This document shows, in pieces, positions 12,571 to 24,734 of a DNA stretch of 64,000 nt. This DNA is from Liriodendron chinense (lineage: Eukaryota; Streptophyta; Magnoliopsida; Magnoliales; Magnoliaceae): contig PVNU02001038.1 in assembly GCA_003013855.2 (NCBI GenBank), forward strand, positions 124,001-188,000. Direction: 5' to 3'. Within the stretch, counting starts at the first letter, position 1; each line of letters begins with the position of its first letter. The notes below the pieces were generated by a model. The model was not told the origin of the DNA. It ran no database searches and worked only from the letters and a program-made list of their open reading frames with translations. The position numbers were made by a program, and so were the translations under genes.

Positions 12571-13680
12571 AAGGTATGCTAGCTCAGCTCAATCCAAACC
12601 ATTGACCTGTTGAGTCCCACCATAAATGAGCCATCTTTTGTACATGGCCCATCTTTTATACATCTTCGAGATTATGAGTGCTGGGAGCCATTGACCATCT
12701 ACATGTGGCCAACGAATCCAAAGGTCAAGATTGTCCTATCACAGGTAGGGCTGTAAATGGTTGGGTTTACTCACACATTTACTAAATGGGTCTGGGTCCA
12801 AATTTTAGGCCCAGACCCTTTTACTAATTAAATGGGCAGGTCTAGGTCAGATTTGAGTCACCCCACTAGACCCATTTATAAATGGGTCTGGGTCTGGGTC
12901 TGGTAGAGGAAGATCCACCCAGACCTATTTATAAATGGATCTGGGTCTGAATCTGATATGCAAGCATTTTTACCAGGTTTAAAATCGGGTCTAGATGGGT
13001 TCAGGCCTAAATGGGTCCCTTGCAACATAAACCAAACTTGCCTATTTACTAAAAGGGTTCGGGTCAGGTTAGGTTGGGCCTAATATGAAGAAAACCAGAT
13101 CCAGACCCATTTAGCATCTGGGCCTGTTCTTGGACCCAGACTTGTACCATTTAACAAACGGATTGGGCTAAATGGGTCAAGTCTGGGTCCCCTATTGGTT
13201 TCGCTGACCCATTCACAGCCCTAATCACAAGAAATTCTTGAAGAGTAGCCCACGTATTACTGTATGCAACATATCAGTTATCCGGATTAGGATGGACCCC
13301 ACTTGTCAGCACTGAAAAATGAGGGGCAAAGAGAAGCCTTGTGATAGTATGATTCCTCGTTTGGGCATTTGGATAGGTCATTAACCTGTTCAATAACTCA
13401 TGAAAAGTTTTTGTACTCTGGTAGAGTGACATGGTCATATGCACACACTAAAAATTGTGCTTGTCACATAAAAAGTAACTCAATCTAAACCGTTCAAATT
13501 GTCAGACCTACAATTAGATGGATTGCGAACTAAACATATTTGTCTACATTCACTGCATATTGGAGGGAAAAGGCCAAATAGCCAGAATTCATTGAACTAG
13601 TGTCCAAGAATCAGCTGATGCAATTAAAATTTGCACTAATATAATTACCTCCGCCATGCTACTAGAGTATCCGTAACGAA
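12571..13680. repeat. Segmental duplication middle segment, copy 2
   Basis: The parts 12,571-12,737 and 13,232-13,650 match 3,972-4,131 and 4,560-4,800. They are separated here by a hAT-type MITE, whereas copy 1 carries a different element (MITE D) nearby. Confidence 0.65.
12746..13223. mobile_element. hAT-type MITE with 8-bp target duplication
   Basis: A 478-bp element with ends 'tagggctgtaaatgg' and 'ccattcacagcccta'. It is flanked by ATCACAGG (12,738-12,745) and ATCACAAG (13,224-13,231), an 8-bp duplication with one mismatch. The interior is rich in repeated 'aatgggtctgggtc'-type words. The first duplication unit lacks it. hAT elements make 8-bp duplications; no transposase is present. 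Confidence 0.8.
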
Positions 13681-13689
13681 AACAGATTG

Positions 13690-13915
13690 CATCCTGCCCC
13701 GCCTCGACAGTAATCGGTCCAGGCAGGGGCTTTGTGGGGCCTACCCTAATGTATGAATTTTATCCACGCTGTCCATCCACTTTTTCAGATCATTTTAGGG
13801 TATAAGCCCCATAATGAGGCAAATCCAAGGCTCAAGTGGACCACACCACGCGGACCACACCACAGGAAGCACCGGTGATAATGACGCCCACTGTTGAAAC
13901 CTTCCTGGGGACTGC
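13690..13915. mobile_element. Mutator-type MITE, left half only (copy H)
   Basis: Left arm of the common MITE family ('ggggcctaccctaatgtatg' onward) that stops after 'gaaaccttcctgggg'. The sequence from there to about 14,060 shows nothing recognisable. Confidence 0.5.
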
Positions 13916-14059
13916 GGGTTAATACTGTTAATACACCCACCGTCACTGTTAGCCACACCGCAATGTTAGCCACGCCAACTTGGGAATTGATACCAAGACC
14001 TCAGTGTTGAAACGAAGTTATCTTCACTCGTCTACTGCTTGAGCTATGGATCGGGTTGT

Positions 14060-14160
14060 TAGCACAGTGAAACTTGTAACATGCCCACTATGCTTACTAT
14101 CCAATTCAACCACACTAATTCCTGTTCATCTTATTGCTTGAAAAAAGCATAGCTTGAGAT
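14060..14160. repeat. Single copy of the 118-bp repeat amplified at 51.3 kb
   Basis: Contains 'cacagtgaaacttgtaacatg' in shortened form and 'cttattgcttgaaaaaag', matching one unit of the tandem array at 51,340-51,950. Only one unit is present here, so the array expanded in the third duplication unit. Confidence 0.6.
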
Positions 14161-14419
14161 GCGTTGTTTCTTTCGAGTGCTATCCATGTTAATCAGTCGG
14201 ATCGGTCTCCTTCTGGAGCATGATTAGGCCAAAAGTGGTAGGTGAATTCTTTATTTCTTATTTTTCTTGTGAAGTTTGAGCTAGGTTTGGCTTGTAAAGG
14301 GAAGGAGTTTGAATGACATTTTGATTTCAATGCAGTTAATGGGTCCTTATATTATAAACAGTAGTGCGGAAAATATTCAAAAAATAATAAATCAACAAAG
14401 AAATATGAAAAGTCACATC

Positions 14420-15157
14420 TGTTCTTGTTCGGATTGGACGCCTCAAATATTCAAGCATGAAGACTACCGACCGGCCGGCCGGCCGGTTGGTCACGTTGGA
14501 GATGAAGACAGCCGGGCGCCCCACGTTTTTGGTGACCGGGCGCCCCATGACCCGGCCGGGCGCCCGACCATGTTGGTCCGGGCGCCCGAAATTCAAAAGT
14601 TTCTCGCTGGATTTTTTTTTTTGGTTGGCCGGGCGCCCGACGGTCTGGTGACCGGGCGCCCGACCCTGCGCGAACTGCTTGTACGCAGTTTCCTTCTTGG
14701 ACTTGGTTTCTTGCGCGGTTTTGCGCAAGGAGTTTCTAATTCCGGTTTTCTCCTATTTAAGGAGATGTAATCCGAGATTAGGGTTGCCACTAAGGGCCGC
14801 CAATGAGCCGAGGGATTGCGAGGGTTCTAGGGGAGAGAAAGAGCTATGGAGGAAGCTTGGAGTTCTCTGGGTTGAGGGAAAGGGATGGGTCTGTCCTCCT
14901 CATGTGAGAATTAGCTTCGGGTGGCTTGGGATTTCTCTTGTGGGCTGTGATCTATGGTTTTCTTCTGTAATCTCTTGTAACTTCTGATTCATAGTGGATT
15001 GGTGTCGCTTTGTGCCGTGGTTTTTTACCCGTGAGGGGTTTTTCCACGTAAAAATCGGTTTGCCTTCTTGTGTGTGATGATTTGCTTGTTGATTGCCATT
15101 GTGGTGTGTTCCTCGCCTGCCTTGATTGCTTCCGCTGCGGGGCTCCTAACCCCAACA
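14420..15157 (+). mobile_element. Copia LTR remnant (solo or truncated), family with GGGCGCCCG arrays
   Basis: The right end reads like other copia LTRs in the window: 'ttcatagtggattgg', 'gccgtggttttttaccc', 'cacgtaaaaatcgg', closing with 'cccaaca'. The left part, 14,470-14,670, holds repeated GGGCGCCCG words shared with the inverted LTR at 62,223-62,960. The left boundary is uncertain. No primer site or internal coding region follows, and no target duplication was found. Confidence 0.6.
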
Positions 15158-15356
15158 GTTCTAACAATCATCGATGCAATAATATAATGGCAATGAATCT
15201 GATTTCTTTGTAGAACGAGGGGCAGATTTAGGCCTATTTATTCTACATTTAAACTGTGCAAATAGTAGTGATCATTTACAATGTAATTCCCTGCATGTTT
15301 TTTAAAGCCAACAAGGATAGTTTTCTTTTTGCACACTAAAATTGAAGAAGGTGCGA

Positions 15357-15655
15357 ATTTCATGTGGGGCCTACTGTGATACATGTAACTTATCTACGTC
15401 GTCCATCCATTTTGCAAGGTGATTTTAGGACATGAACCCAAAATTAAAGCACATCCAAAGCTCAAGTGGACCACACCACATGAAAATAGTGGGTTGAACA
15501 CTATCGTTAAAAACCTTTTACAACCACGATTTCTTATGGTGTGAGCCACTTGAAATTCAAATCTACCTCATTTTTTGGCTCATGCCCTAAAATGTTAAGG
15601 TAAAATGGATAGACAGTGTGGATATGTCACAAGTATCACAGTGGGGCCCACAAAT
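15357..15655. mobile_element. Mutator-type MITE, shortened (copy I)
   Basis: Both arms are present ('gtggggcctactgtgatac' and its inverse near 'tcacagtggggcccac') but the centre is shortened. The flanks 15,158-15,356 and 15,656-15,930 show no other feature. Confidence 0.55.
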
Positions 15656-15942
15656 ATACATCCATTCTTTTTGAAGACATTTTACAAGGAGTAAATACAC
15701 CTTCCAAACAGAGGTAAATGATAATAATTACCTACCTACATCTATTATTTACGTGCATTTACCTTCATTTACAACAAAACAAACAAGCCTAACACAATAA
15801 AAGAAGAAAAAAAGAAATCATCCATTGATATAGATCTTGGAATGCAGCCAAATTTTGAATAAACCAAATATGCAATAAATGCAGCCAAATTTTGAATCCA
15901 CCAAATAGGCAATAGGATGAGGGAGAAGCCGGTCATCACTAC

Positions 15943-16509
15943 AAGGGCTCTCAATGGAGCGGGTCGGATCCGAGATCCAATTCACTCCAAATCCGTATAA
16001 TGCGGATTTGAATCTTAAAATAGGTCTGATTAGTTAAATGGACCAGATTTGGATCTTAAAATAGGACGGATTGCTTAAATGGATCGGATTTGGATTCAAA
16101 GGAACATATCCGAGTTCGATCCGAATCCGACCCTTACTATATATGTTATATTCATGTGGCCATCCGTTTTACAGATTATGTTAGGCCATGTCTCAAAATT
16201 CAGACATGCCACTCTTAGGTCGACCATACCAGAGTAAACACTGGGATTTGCATCATTTTTCTACTAAATTAAATATATTATATTATATATCTTTTTAGAT
16301 TTGTAATGGGGTAGATTCGGACCTAGATCCGACCCGAATCCGATGGTTATATGGATTTTGGATCGGAAATGGATCTAACAATTTATAAATGGATTGGATA
16401 TGGATATCACCTTTTGGATCCGAATTCGATCCGAATTCGTCTACATATATACGGACTTGGAGCCGGATCCAACCGGATCCGATCCAGATCCGACCCATTG
16501 AGAGCCATG
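15943..16509. mobile_element. hAT-type MITE with perfect 8-bp target duplication
   Basis: A 567-bp element with ends 'aagggctctcaatgg' and 'ccattgagagccatg'. It is flanked by ATCACTAC at 15,935-15,942 and 16,510-16,517. It is the same family as the element at 50,322-50,891; both interiors repeat 'ggatccgatcc'-like and 'ttggatcttaaaatagg' words. Non-coding. Confidence 0.85.
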
Positions 16510-16739
16510 ATCACTACATAGCTCAGGATGGATTTTTCTTTCTATTTCATGAGATCAAATGACCTAGAAAAGGTAAGATATGCTTCTTTTCCCATAACAA
16601 TCAATCCACCTAAATTTCGGAGAAAATGCTAGTGGAAATGCTCAGTGGTCATCATCAAAGGCGTTAGTCTCCCTAAACTTGCTGGACAAAGCACTGTGAG
16701 CTGAGTGCTTAACCAGCATAGGGATAGTAAAAATCTAAT

Positions 16740-17260
16740 CAAAAGTCTGGAGGAAAGTGCTCGAGCAAGACAAAACCGCCCCTACTTGCTCCTTAGCCCA
16801 TGTAGCCATTGTGCTTATGCACTCAGGTGCACTAAACATGGTTTGGTGGTTATCTTCGACTGGGTAGTCAATTCGTTGGAATCACGACAAGTGGTAACTC
16901 TCAGCTTGGAAAAGCTATTGGATTATCAATCAATATCAGTGGCCAATAAAATAATCCTTAATAAATGCAATTTCTTTTCTACCAATGCACTCAAGTCATA
17001 TCTCTTTACTAAGATCTCTCAGCTTCACCATCAGCTGAAAGCTACTCATCGTGGAGAGAACAACCACTCCCGATGCTTTATTCAAGCTATAAGACAGCTT
17101 TGGATCTGTAGATGTCAATACTACATCTATTTGGGACTTTTCCAGCTGATATCAACAATATATGCTCTTACAGTGATGCACTTGTCGTGGTTCACTTCAA
17201 CGAAGAATCTGAACCGTCGATTACGCTGATTCCAACAAGTGGCCAATTGGCCCAGGAGTG
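16740..17260. repeat. Local duplication, copy 1 (partner at about 20,680)
   Basis: Matches 20,680-21,015, sharing 'gcttatgcactca', 'ctaaacatggtt', 'gtagtcaattcg' and 'ttggattatcaatcaatat'. The long plus-strand frame here (16,705-17,229) is interrupted in the partner and shows no protein family features. I regard the pair as a non-coding duplication. Confidence 0.6.
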
Positions 17261-17273
17261 AGACAGGTTGAGC

Positions 17274-17780
17274 GGGACGCCGATTGCCTGTCAGTGGCTA
17301 TTGGACGGTACTCTGTGTGGGGCCCACCATTATGTATGTGTTTTATCCACACTGTCCATCCAATTTTTTTTCCAGATTATTTTAGAGCATGAGTCTAAAA
17401 GATGAGGCAGATTCATATTTCATGTCAAACACACCACAGGAAACAGTGGTGATTGAATGTTCACAGTTCACCGTTAAAATATTCTTGGGGCCAAGAAAGT
17501 TTTGGATAAAGATATAAAGTTGGCATTTGTGTTTTCCCTTTGCCCGGATCTTTACCTAATTAAGAGGTTGGATGGAAAATAAACATTACAGTGGGTCCTA
17601 AAAAGTTCATCCAGTCACCACAATTTTCTTGTGGTGTGGTCTACTTGAAATTTAAAAATGCCTCATTTTTAGATCATGTCCCAAAATGATATGGAAAAAT
17701 AGATGGAAGTGCTGACCAATAACTTATATCATGGTGGGGCTTACATAACACTATCCAGTAGCCAGCTCACCATTGGCACT
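17274..17780. mobile_element. Mutator-type MITE (copy J)
   Basis: Starts 'gggacgccgattgcctg', runs through both arms of the common family, and ends near 'gctcaccattggcac'. The termini are imperfect, with no clear target duplication. The next 270 bp include an unrelated 'ggggtggagccaagatttt' end at about 17,915. Confidence 0.6.
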
Positions 17781-18059
17781 GTCTGAGCCAGAGAGTGATA
17801 CATCACCTGACTGATGGTACATATGTCAAGCAAGTGGATTAGGTGAGACCCTAGTCTCACCTAGGACGGGGCGGCCCTTACTGTGGAGTTACCATGGGTA
17901 GGGGTGGAGCCAAGATTTTCTTAAGGGGCGGCGCACAAGTATGAAATAACCATCAAAAGTCTAATATAACAAATATGTCACCTCTCCAGTAAACAAAATA
18001 CTTTACAAAAAGTAATAAGTTGTATTAATATAAATAATTATAAATTAATTACCCACAGG

Positions 18060-18430
18060 AGAGGATTTTCAAAAATAAAATCTTAATATATATGTATTAT
18101 ATATCCATGCTGTCCATACATTTTTGCAGGTCATTTTAAAATATTAACCCTAAACTGAAGAAGAAACAATTCTCAGGTGGACCTTATCAACAGATTGGAT
18201 GGTAAATAAACATTACATATAAACATTAAGGTGCGCCGTAAGAAGTTTTTAATGGTAGGACGGTCAATCACCACTCTTTCTTATGGTATGGTCCACCTGA
18301 TAACTGGATCTGCTTCATTGTGTAGGATACTGTCTTAAAATGATCTTGAAAAAAGGATGGATGACGTGGACATATAATACATACATCAAGGTGGGCCCTA
18401 TGGTAAGGGCGGCCAGGCCCAGTTCTAACT
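18060..18430. mobile_element. Mutator-type MITE (copy K), partial
   Basis: Both arms are recognisable ('tatccatgctgtccatac' and 'acatacatcaaggtgggccc') but the centre is rearranged. Outer ends may extend to the inverted 'gggcggccctta' and 'taagggcggcc' words near 17,871 and 18,403. Sequence from 18,440 to 18,560 is repeated at 21,890-21,985. Confidence 0.5.
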
Positions 18431-18599
18431 TTATCCGCTCTCCTCGTAGATAGGCTGGATTCTACACCTATGGGATTAGCAAATCTCCAAAAGAGAAGAA
18501 ACATGAGCCTCCTCTGACGTAGGCATTTACGTGGCATCTTTGTGGACATTCCCATTCTCATTGTTTCCTATTGTGTGGCCCACTGAGCTTTGGATCTGC

Positions 18600-19545
18600 C
18601 TTTTTTTTTTTTTATTATTCTTGTATTAGTGTGAGGTTGAGAAAGTAATGGATGGAGTGGATTTCTCACATCCATCTTTGTGGATGCAACATAGCTTCCA
18701 ACCACACTAACTTCATATGGCCCAGGGCATAAGCAGTGGGACACGGCCGCCCTTCAAAAAGGAGACTTTTACTACAATGGCCCAAGAATTTTACCAAGTT
18801 CTCAGAAAACTCATCTTTTCTAGCCTTTAAGTGACTGTTTGCTATCTTTTCAGACGAAAATGCCCTAAATTTAACTAATGCATCGTATGCGCTAGCTAGC
18901 CTAAATGCCCTTTCAAAGAAAGAATTGTGTGTCCTACGAAGCTATAAATGGACCTATGTCAACACAATATCAACTCAATTAGCCGCAAAACTGGAAGCTT
19001 TACCAAGTTCTTTGAAGGGGTAAAGTTTTCATTTTTAATAGTTTTTTTTTTTAAACACAAACTCACTCACTGCATTCCAACCCTATCATTTACCGCTTTT
19101 GATACTTATACTACTTTGAAATTAATTCCTTAAGAAATTTTTTATTAAGATTTTTTTTAAAGCATATTAAACAAACACTCAAAATAACTTATTAAGTGGC
19201 TGAAATCTAATTTTCAGATTTTCATGTAATATTAAGCGGTAAACAATCATAAGCGGTAAACAATCAGCCCCATAGTCGAATTGCTTAGCAGCTATCATCA
19301 AATTTTCAATCTTGGTAAGGTCTTGTTAATATGCCACCTAATAAATAGCTTTTTAACTTTAACAATGCCATGTTAATAAGTTTTTATTTTTATTTATTTT
19401 TATTTTTTTAAAACTTAAATTAGCCCGGTAAGCACTCTTATATAAGTAATTTATGTGGTGAAAGATATCCCTACAAATTTTTTTTTCTTGCTTTTTAACT
19501 TTCAACTTTTTTACTTATCTCTCTCTCCTCATGTGATGGATGGTC
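18600..19545. other. AT-rich unassigned stretch
   Basis: Poly-T and AT-rich sequence with a direct repeat of 'taagcggtaaacaatca' near 19,235 and 19,250. It may be the end of a GGGC-TTTGG-type DNA element. No gene is seen. Confidence 0.35.
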
Positions 19546-19549
19546 CATA

Positions 19550-20425
19550 CCAAAGAAGGCCCCACATGATGGGGTGGTCTACGTCAAAGGTGGGGCCCAC
19601 ATTATGGATAACCCACATCAAGGTGAGCTCACATAATGGATTGTCCACATCAAGGGTAGGCCCCTAATATGAATGGCCCACATTGTGGGCTCCACATGAT
19701 ATATTATTCACATTGAAGGGGGACCCACATGATGGACGGTTCATATCAAAGGTGGGCTCCACATGAGGGGCGGTGTATATGGAAGGTCGCCCAATGTAAC
19801 AGACAATAACATTGAAGGTGAGTCCCACATGATGGACAGTCCACATAAAAAATCAGACCCTAATGATGAATGTGCCACATCCAAGGTGGGCCCCACATGA
19901 TTGACAGCCCAAATCTAAAGTGGGGCCCTCACGATGGATGTTCCACACTGAAGGTGGTTCCATATGATGGGCGACGGACATTGAAGGTGCCCCTCACATG
20001 CTGAAAAATTTACTTTCGATGGTGGGCCCCATGAACCACATCAAGGTGGACCCCACATAATGTGTTGTCCACATTAAAGGTGTCAATAATGAATGACCCA
20101 CATCCAAGGTGGGTCTTGCTTGATGAACGGTCCACATAAAAGGTGGGCTCCACATGATGGCCAATAGATATTAAAGGTGGCCCCCACATGAGGTAGCTCA
20201 GATTGAAGGTTGGACCCTAATGATGAATAACCCACATCCAAGGTAGGCCCTGCTTGATGTACAGCTCACTTTGAAGTCGGGCCCTATATGATGAACAGTT
20301 CACATAAAGGTGGGCTCACATCATGAATGGCTGACATACAAAGTGGACCTCACATGATGGATAGACCGCAGTCCACATCAAAGGTTGGGCCCACACATGA
20401 TGGATGGTGGATATCAAGGGTGGAC
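19550..20425. repeat. 33-bp-type satellite-like tandem array, copy 1
   Basis: Degenerate tandem units built on 'aaggtgggccccacatga' followed by 'tggacagtccacatc', about 33 bp each, with many diverged or half units. A second array at 54,253-55,125 begins and ends with the same unit order and the same flank ('gggataagtacttatgt'), so the arrays are paralogous copies rather than independent satellites. Non-coding. Confidence 0.7.
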
Positions 20426-20679
20426 TAAACAAAGTGAAGGGATAAGTACTTATGTAATCTTGGAAACCAAACATACATTGTACCTTTTGACGGGTATGTA
20501 TGTTGTATACCAAGTATACTCATCTATTGAATGGGTAGAAACCGAATAAGTAGCTTATGCAAAGTAACTTTGAAGCCAGACGCCTCCCTAAAATTGCTAG
20601 AAAAATCACTCAAGATATTTTGGAACAGTAAAGCGAAGGTCGCTGGCTTATCACCTAACCATCATGGGACAAAGAATCA

Positions 20680-21015
20680 AAAGTACGGAGGCAGTCCACA
20701 ACTAAGACAAAGCCGCCCTTAGCTCATTCGCCCATGGTTCGACCTTGTAGCTATTAGGCTTATGCACTCAAGTGGGCTAAACATGGTTGGGTGGTTTTCT
20801 TTGTCTAGGTAGTCAATTCGAGCCACCCTAATAGAATCACGAACGAGTGGTACCTCTGAAGATCCAACTTTGAAAAGCAATTGGATTATCAATCAATATT
20901 AAGTGTTTGATAAAATAACCATCTACACATTCAATTTCTTTAATACGCCCAAGTCCAGTTCTTTTAATGGATGACCACTCATTACTTTGATGACCAAGCC
21001 TCACCATCAATCGAA
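20680..21015. repeat. Local duplication, copy 2
   Basis: Partner of 16,740-17,050. Here the same words are separated by small insertions and deletions that break any shared reading frame. Confidence 0.6.
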
Positions 21016-21019
21016 AGCT

Positions 21020-21470
21020 ACCCATCCATCCACATTGTCTATCCATTTTTTTTTTCCTTATCATTTTAGGGTATACGAACAAAAATGAGGGAGATCCACA
21101 ACTCAAGTGGACCACACAATAGGCTGGGATTAAACTCTTACCATTGAAAACTTCTTGAGGCCCACAGAAGTTTTGGATCCAGTTGATATTTTGTTGTTTC
21201 CCTTCACCCAGGTCTATGTGACTTTATGAATATGTTGGATGGTAAATAAACATCACATTGAGCCTTAGGAAACAGTTGAAGTTTCAACTGTGATCTCACC
21301 ACTGCTCCCTGTGGTGTGGTCTACTTGCGCTCTAGATCTGCCTCAGTTTTAATGGTGTGGTCTACTTGCGCTCTAGATCTGCCTCAGTTTTAAGTCTCTA
21401 TCTTAAAATAACATGATGAAATGGATAGACAGTATGGATAAAACCCGTACATCACGGTGGCCACGCCATC
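21020..21470. mobile_element. Mutator-type MITE (copy M)
   Basis: Both arms of the common family. The right half carries an extra direct duplication of about 40 bp ('tggtctacttgcgctctag' appears twice near 21,317 and 21,357). The termini are not clear. Confidence 0.55.
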
Positions 21471-21479
21471 TCACTCAGT

Positions 21480-21699
21480 AAGGGCCTGTTTGGACGCCAC
21501 CAAATAAGTTACATTCTTTTGCCCGCATAAGTCGATAAGTAGTTTATTTGAGATAAGTTTGGGTTATGATAAATTATAAGTAGTACTTTTATTTATTTAA
21601 AATTACTTAGTGACTTCAGTTGAATAAATAGGAATCAATATAAGCTACTTAAGGCAGAAGTAGCTTATCTTAAGTAACTTACGATCCAAACGCCCCTTT
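21480..21699. mobile_element. Small MITE with GGGCCTGTTTGGACGCC ends
   Basis: About 220 bp with inverted ends 'gggcctgtttggacgcc' and 'gatccaaacgcccc', plus inner inverted 'ataagttac' and 'gtaacttac' words. The form resembles PIF/Harbinger or hAT MITEs; the target duplication is unclear. Confidence 0.55.
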
Positions 21700-21889
21700 G
21701 GGGGTTTAATCCTTACTGTGTGGTCCACTTGAGTCTTGGATCTACCTAATTTTTGAGATTATATCCTAAAGTGATATGGACTAATGGATGAATGGTGTTG
21801 ATAAGCCCATACATCATGGTGGGCCCCTCAGGGACCAGGCTGTTCGCAGCTCGGGACAGGTGGTGGGTGGTAGTACCCAATCCGCGTCC
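21700..21889. mobile_element. Mutator-type MITE, right half (copy N)
   Basis: Right arm only, ending in the family terminus 'ccaatccgcgtcc'. It is followed by the duplicated segment shared with 18,450-18,560 ('ttctacacctatgggatta'). Confidence 0.5.
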
Positions 21890-22258
21890 GGGTTCTACAC
21901 CTATGGGATTAGCGAACCTAAAAAAGAAAAAGGACATAAGCCTCCTGTGACGTACGCATTTACGTAGCATCTTTGTAAAGTGATCGCGACCGTTGATTTG
22001 GTAAGCTACAGGAAGGTTGGACCATGACCCAAAGAGAAAGGCGACTGGACTGAGCCAGTCAGGGATCTAAAAAGTGGACGGTTAACTCAAAGCATAAAAT
22101 CGGACAGAGTTTTAAGGCCTATATAGCCAAACCACGTGGTGTCGACCGGATCAACGGTCCCGATTATGTAACTTATGTAGTGGGACGCAATTTGTATAAC
22201 TTATACCAAGCGCGCGGGTCATAATAGCTTTTCTGATATATAAAACCCGACAAAATCG

Positions 22259-22879
22259 GGAAGCGGATTAGCTGCTGCACCGTACAGCAGCTACGTCGCT
22301 GGTGTGGGGACGTGGCGGACGCAAAGCGAGTGCGCAGTCTTCGCGCACCGTGTTTGTACGAACGGTTCAAATAAGATTAAGGACCTGTGGACCTAAAAAT
22401 GATGTATTTCGTATATCCAAACCGTCCATCCATTTTTCGAGATCATTTTAGTATATGATACCTAAAATGAGTCATATCCAAAATTCAAGTGAACCACACC
22501 AGTAAAGGAAGTGGGGATAATGATTCTCACCGTTAAAACATACCTAGAGTCCACCATGATGTTTATTTGTCATCCAAACTGTTCATAAGGTCACACGGAC
22601 CTGGATGAAGAGTAAAATTAAATATCAGACTGATCCAAAACTTCTTGGACCTCCAAGAAAGTTTCAATGGTATATGTACAATATCCCACTGCTTTCTGCA
22701 GTGTGGTCCACTGGGTCCTTGGAGCTGTCTTATTTTTTGGTTAAAGACTTAAAATGATCCCAAACCATTGACGAACGGTTTGGATATAACAAGTACCTCA
22801 TGGTGGGACCCACACATCTTGAAGACGTCACTACACCAGCAACCTCGCTGGTGTAGGGTGCACCAGCCAATCCGCGTCC
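22259..22879. mobile_element. Mutator-type MITE (copy O)
   Basis: A 621-bp copy with strong inverted ends: 'ggaagcggattagctgctg' at the start and 'ccagccaatccgcgtcc' at the end. The arms also contain a local 'caccagc'-'gctggtg' hairpin. No matching 9-bp flank was found. Sequence at 21,990-22,258 and 22,880-23,050 is unassigned. Confidence 0.65.
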
Positions 22880-23049
22880 GCGTAATCCATTAAGGCATTC
22901 CAAAGCAACGGTTGTAATTATTCGAATTTAAGATATTTTCTTCCAAATACCATCACACGCACGCATGCCAAGCTGGCAAGCGTGTGTAACATCTTGAATA
23001 TTCGGAAGGTGGGCCCACTATGGAGCTGACAATATGTCATATTCAAGGT

Positions 23050-23545
23050 GGTCCGGGCGCAACTTGGGTGAGACCCCGGAACCAGCTATGTGGGTGGGAC
23101 CCTGACCATAGGAGCCCTCGATGTATAAATATTTATCCATGCCGTTCATCTGATTTTTCAGCTTATTTTAGATCAAGGTACTAAAAATTAAACAGATCCA
23201 AATTTCAGGTGGACCACACCATAAGAAATAGTGGTTAATGACTATTAAAAACCTTCTGTGGACACAAAAGTTTTCTATCAACCTGATATTTATTTTTTCC
23301 TTTCATCGCGGTCTGCGTGACCTTATCAACAGATTGGACGGTCAATAAACATTACGTTGGACGCCAGGAAGTTTTTAATGGTAGCTAATCAATGACCAAT
23401 GTTTCCTGTGGTGTGGTCCACCTAAAATTTGCATCTACTTCATCTTTTAGACCTTATCCTAAAATAAGATAAAGAAACAGATGTACGGCATGGATACACA
23501 ACAATACATCCACCCAAGTTGAGCTCGTTCCCGCTCTGGGCATGG
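23050..23545. mobile_element. Mutator-type MITE (copy P)
   Basis: Full palindromic copy; the outer words 'caacttgggtgaga' and 'cacccaagttgagc' pair. The termini are approximate. Confidence 0.55.
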
Positions 23546-23734
23546 CCAGCACTTCACAGAATAATGGATGGTTCAAGCAAGGAAAAGTCTCACTATCCCC
23601 AGTTTCTAGCATCCCACCTATTTCCTGCCATCCCTATCAGGAAAATGGTAGGCCCCACCATGAAAATCAGCTGGCACTAAAATCAATGAGAGTAAATTAG
23701 CGGTTGCCCGGGTAATAACTTAGTGGGTGTTACT

Positions 23735-24420
23735 CTAACCTTGTGGGGCCATCTTGATGTACTTTTTATATATCCACACCATCCATCTATTTTTCCATCT
23801 CATTTTAGGACATAATTCCAAAATCTAAGAAGATCCAAATCTCAGGTGGACCATACCACAAGAAACAGTGATAGATGACCATTAAAAATATTTTGTGGGC
23901 TACAAAAGTTTTCGATCAAGCTGATCTTTATAATTTCCCATTATTCAGATCTTCTTGACATTATCAACAGGTTGGATTGCAAATAAACATCACTTAAACC
24001 TTACAATGTGCTCTTTAGAGTGCTTAATGGTGAGGCACTCAATCATCACTGTTTCCGGTGGGGATGTTGATGCCCAACGTACGCCACAATATGGAAAAAA
24101 GTGGGGATGCTGACGCCCAATGTTGAAATCTTTCTATCACATGTCTTGATTTTTATTTCCTATCCAACATGTTCATAAGGTCACACAAACGTGACCCAAG
24201 GGAAAGACAAAATCAGCTTGATCCAAAACTTCTTGGGCCCGGGAGAAGTTTTTAATGGTGGGTGTCATTATCCTTACTATTTCTTGTGGTGTGGTCCACT
24301 TGAGCTTTGAATTTGCTTCATTTTTTTTTTTTTAAATTGTGCCTTAAAATGGGCTGGAAATGAATATGGATGGATAGTGTGGATAAAAGACATACATTAA
24401 TGTGGCTCCTTAAAGCTTAG
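23735..24420. mobile_element. Two joined Mutator-type MITE copies (Q and R)
   Basis: A left-to-centre copy (from 'ttgtggggccatcttgatg') runs into a second copy at about 24,060, where 'gtttccggtggggatgttga' marks the join. The second copy ends near 'gcttaggccacgtt' and resembles copy E, which also precedes a module C. Confidence 0.55.
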
Positions 24421-24734
24421 GCCACGTTATGCTACAAGGATATTCATAGAGACATGCACTGCCAGTTAGGGGCAGAGCCCGTGGGGGCGACGGGGGAGCC
24501 CCCCCTGAGTTTTCAACAGTAAAGATTTCAATCTGGACTGTTTCATGTGGTGTCATCAGTTGAGCCTTCCAGCTTTCTCTTTTTGGGCACAAGCCCTAAA
24601 ATGATTTGTCAAAATAGACGGACGGCGTGGATAAAACATATAGATTAAGGTAGGCCCCACAATGCACCTGACAGGACCATCTGTCTCTAGCTAGGTCCAG
24701 GTGTGCTGTGAGCTGGAAATATCTGATGGAGAGC

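Noticed and set aside
14309..14770. Frames rich in GRPAGRP on both strands
   Set aside because: Produced by the GGGCGCCCG palindromic array of a copia LTR, which reads open on both strands.
16705..17229. 174-residue plus-strand frame as a host gene
   Set aside because: The paralogous segment at 20,680-21,015 breaks the frame with small indels, and the sequence shows no family motifs.
18268..18561. Small minus-strand frame repeated at 21,746-21,970 (FANPIGVE)
   Set aside because: The repeated residues come from a duplicated DNA block. Flanking parts are MITE sequence and no longer gene was found.
19550..20425. CRISPR-like array
   Set aside because: Units are contiguous and degenerate without unique spacers, and the DNA is plant nuclear.
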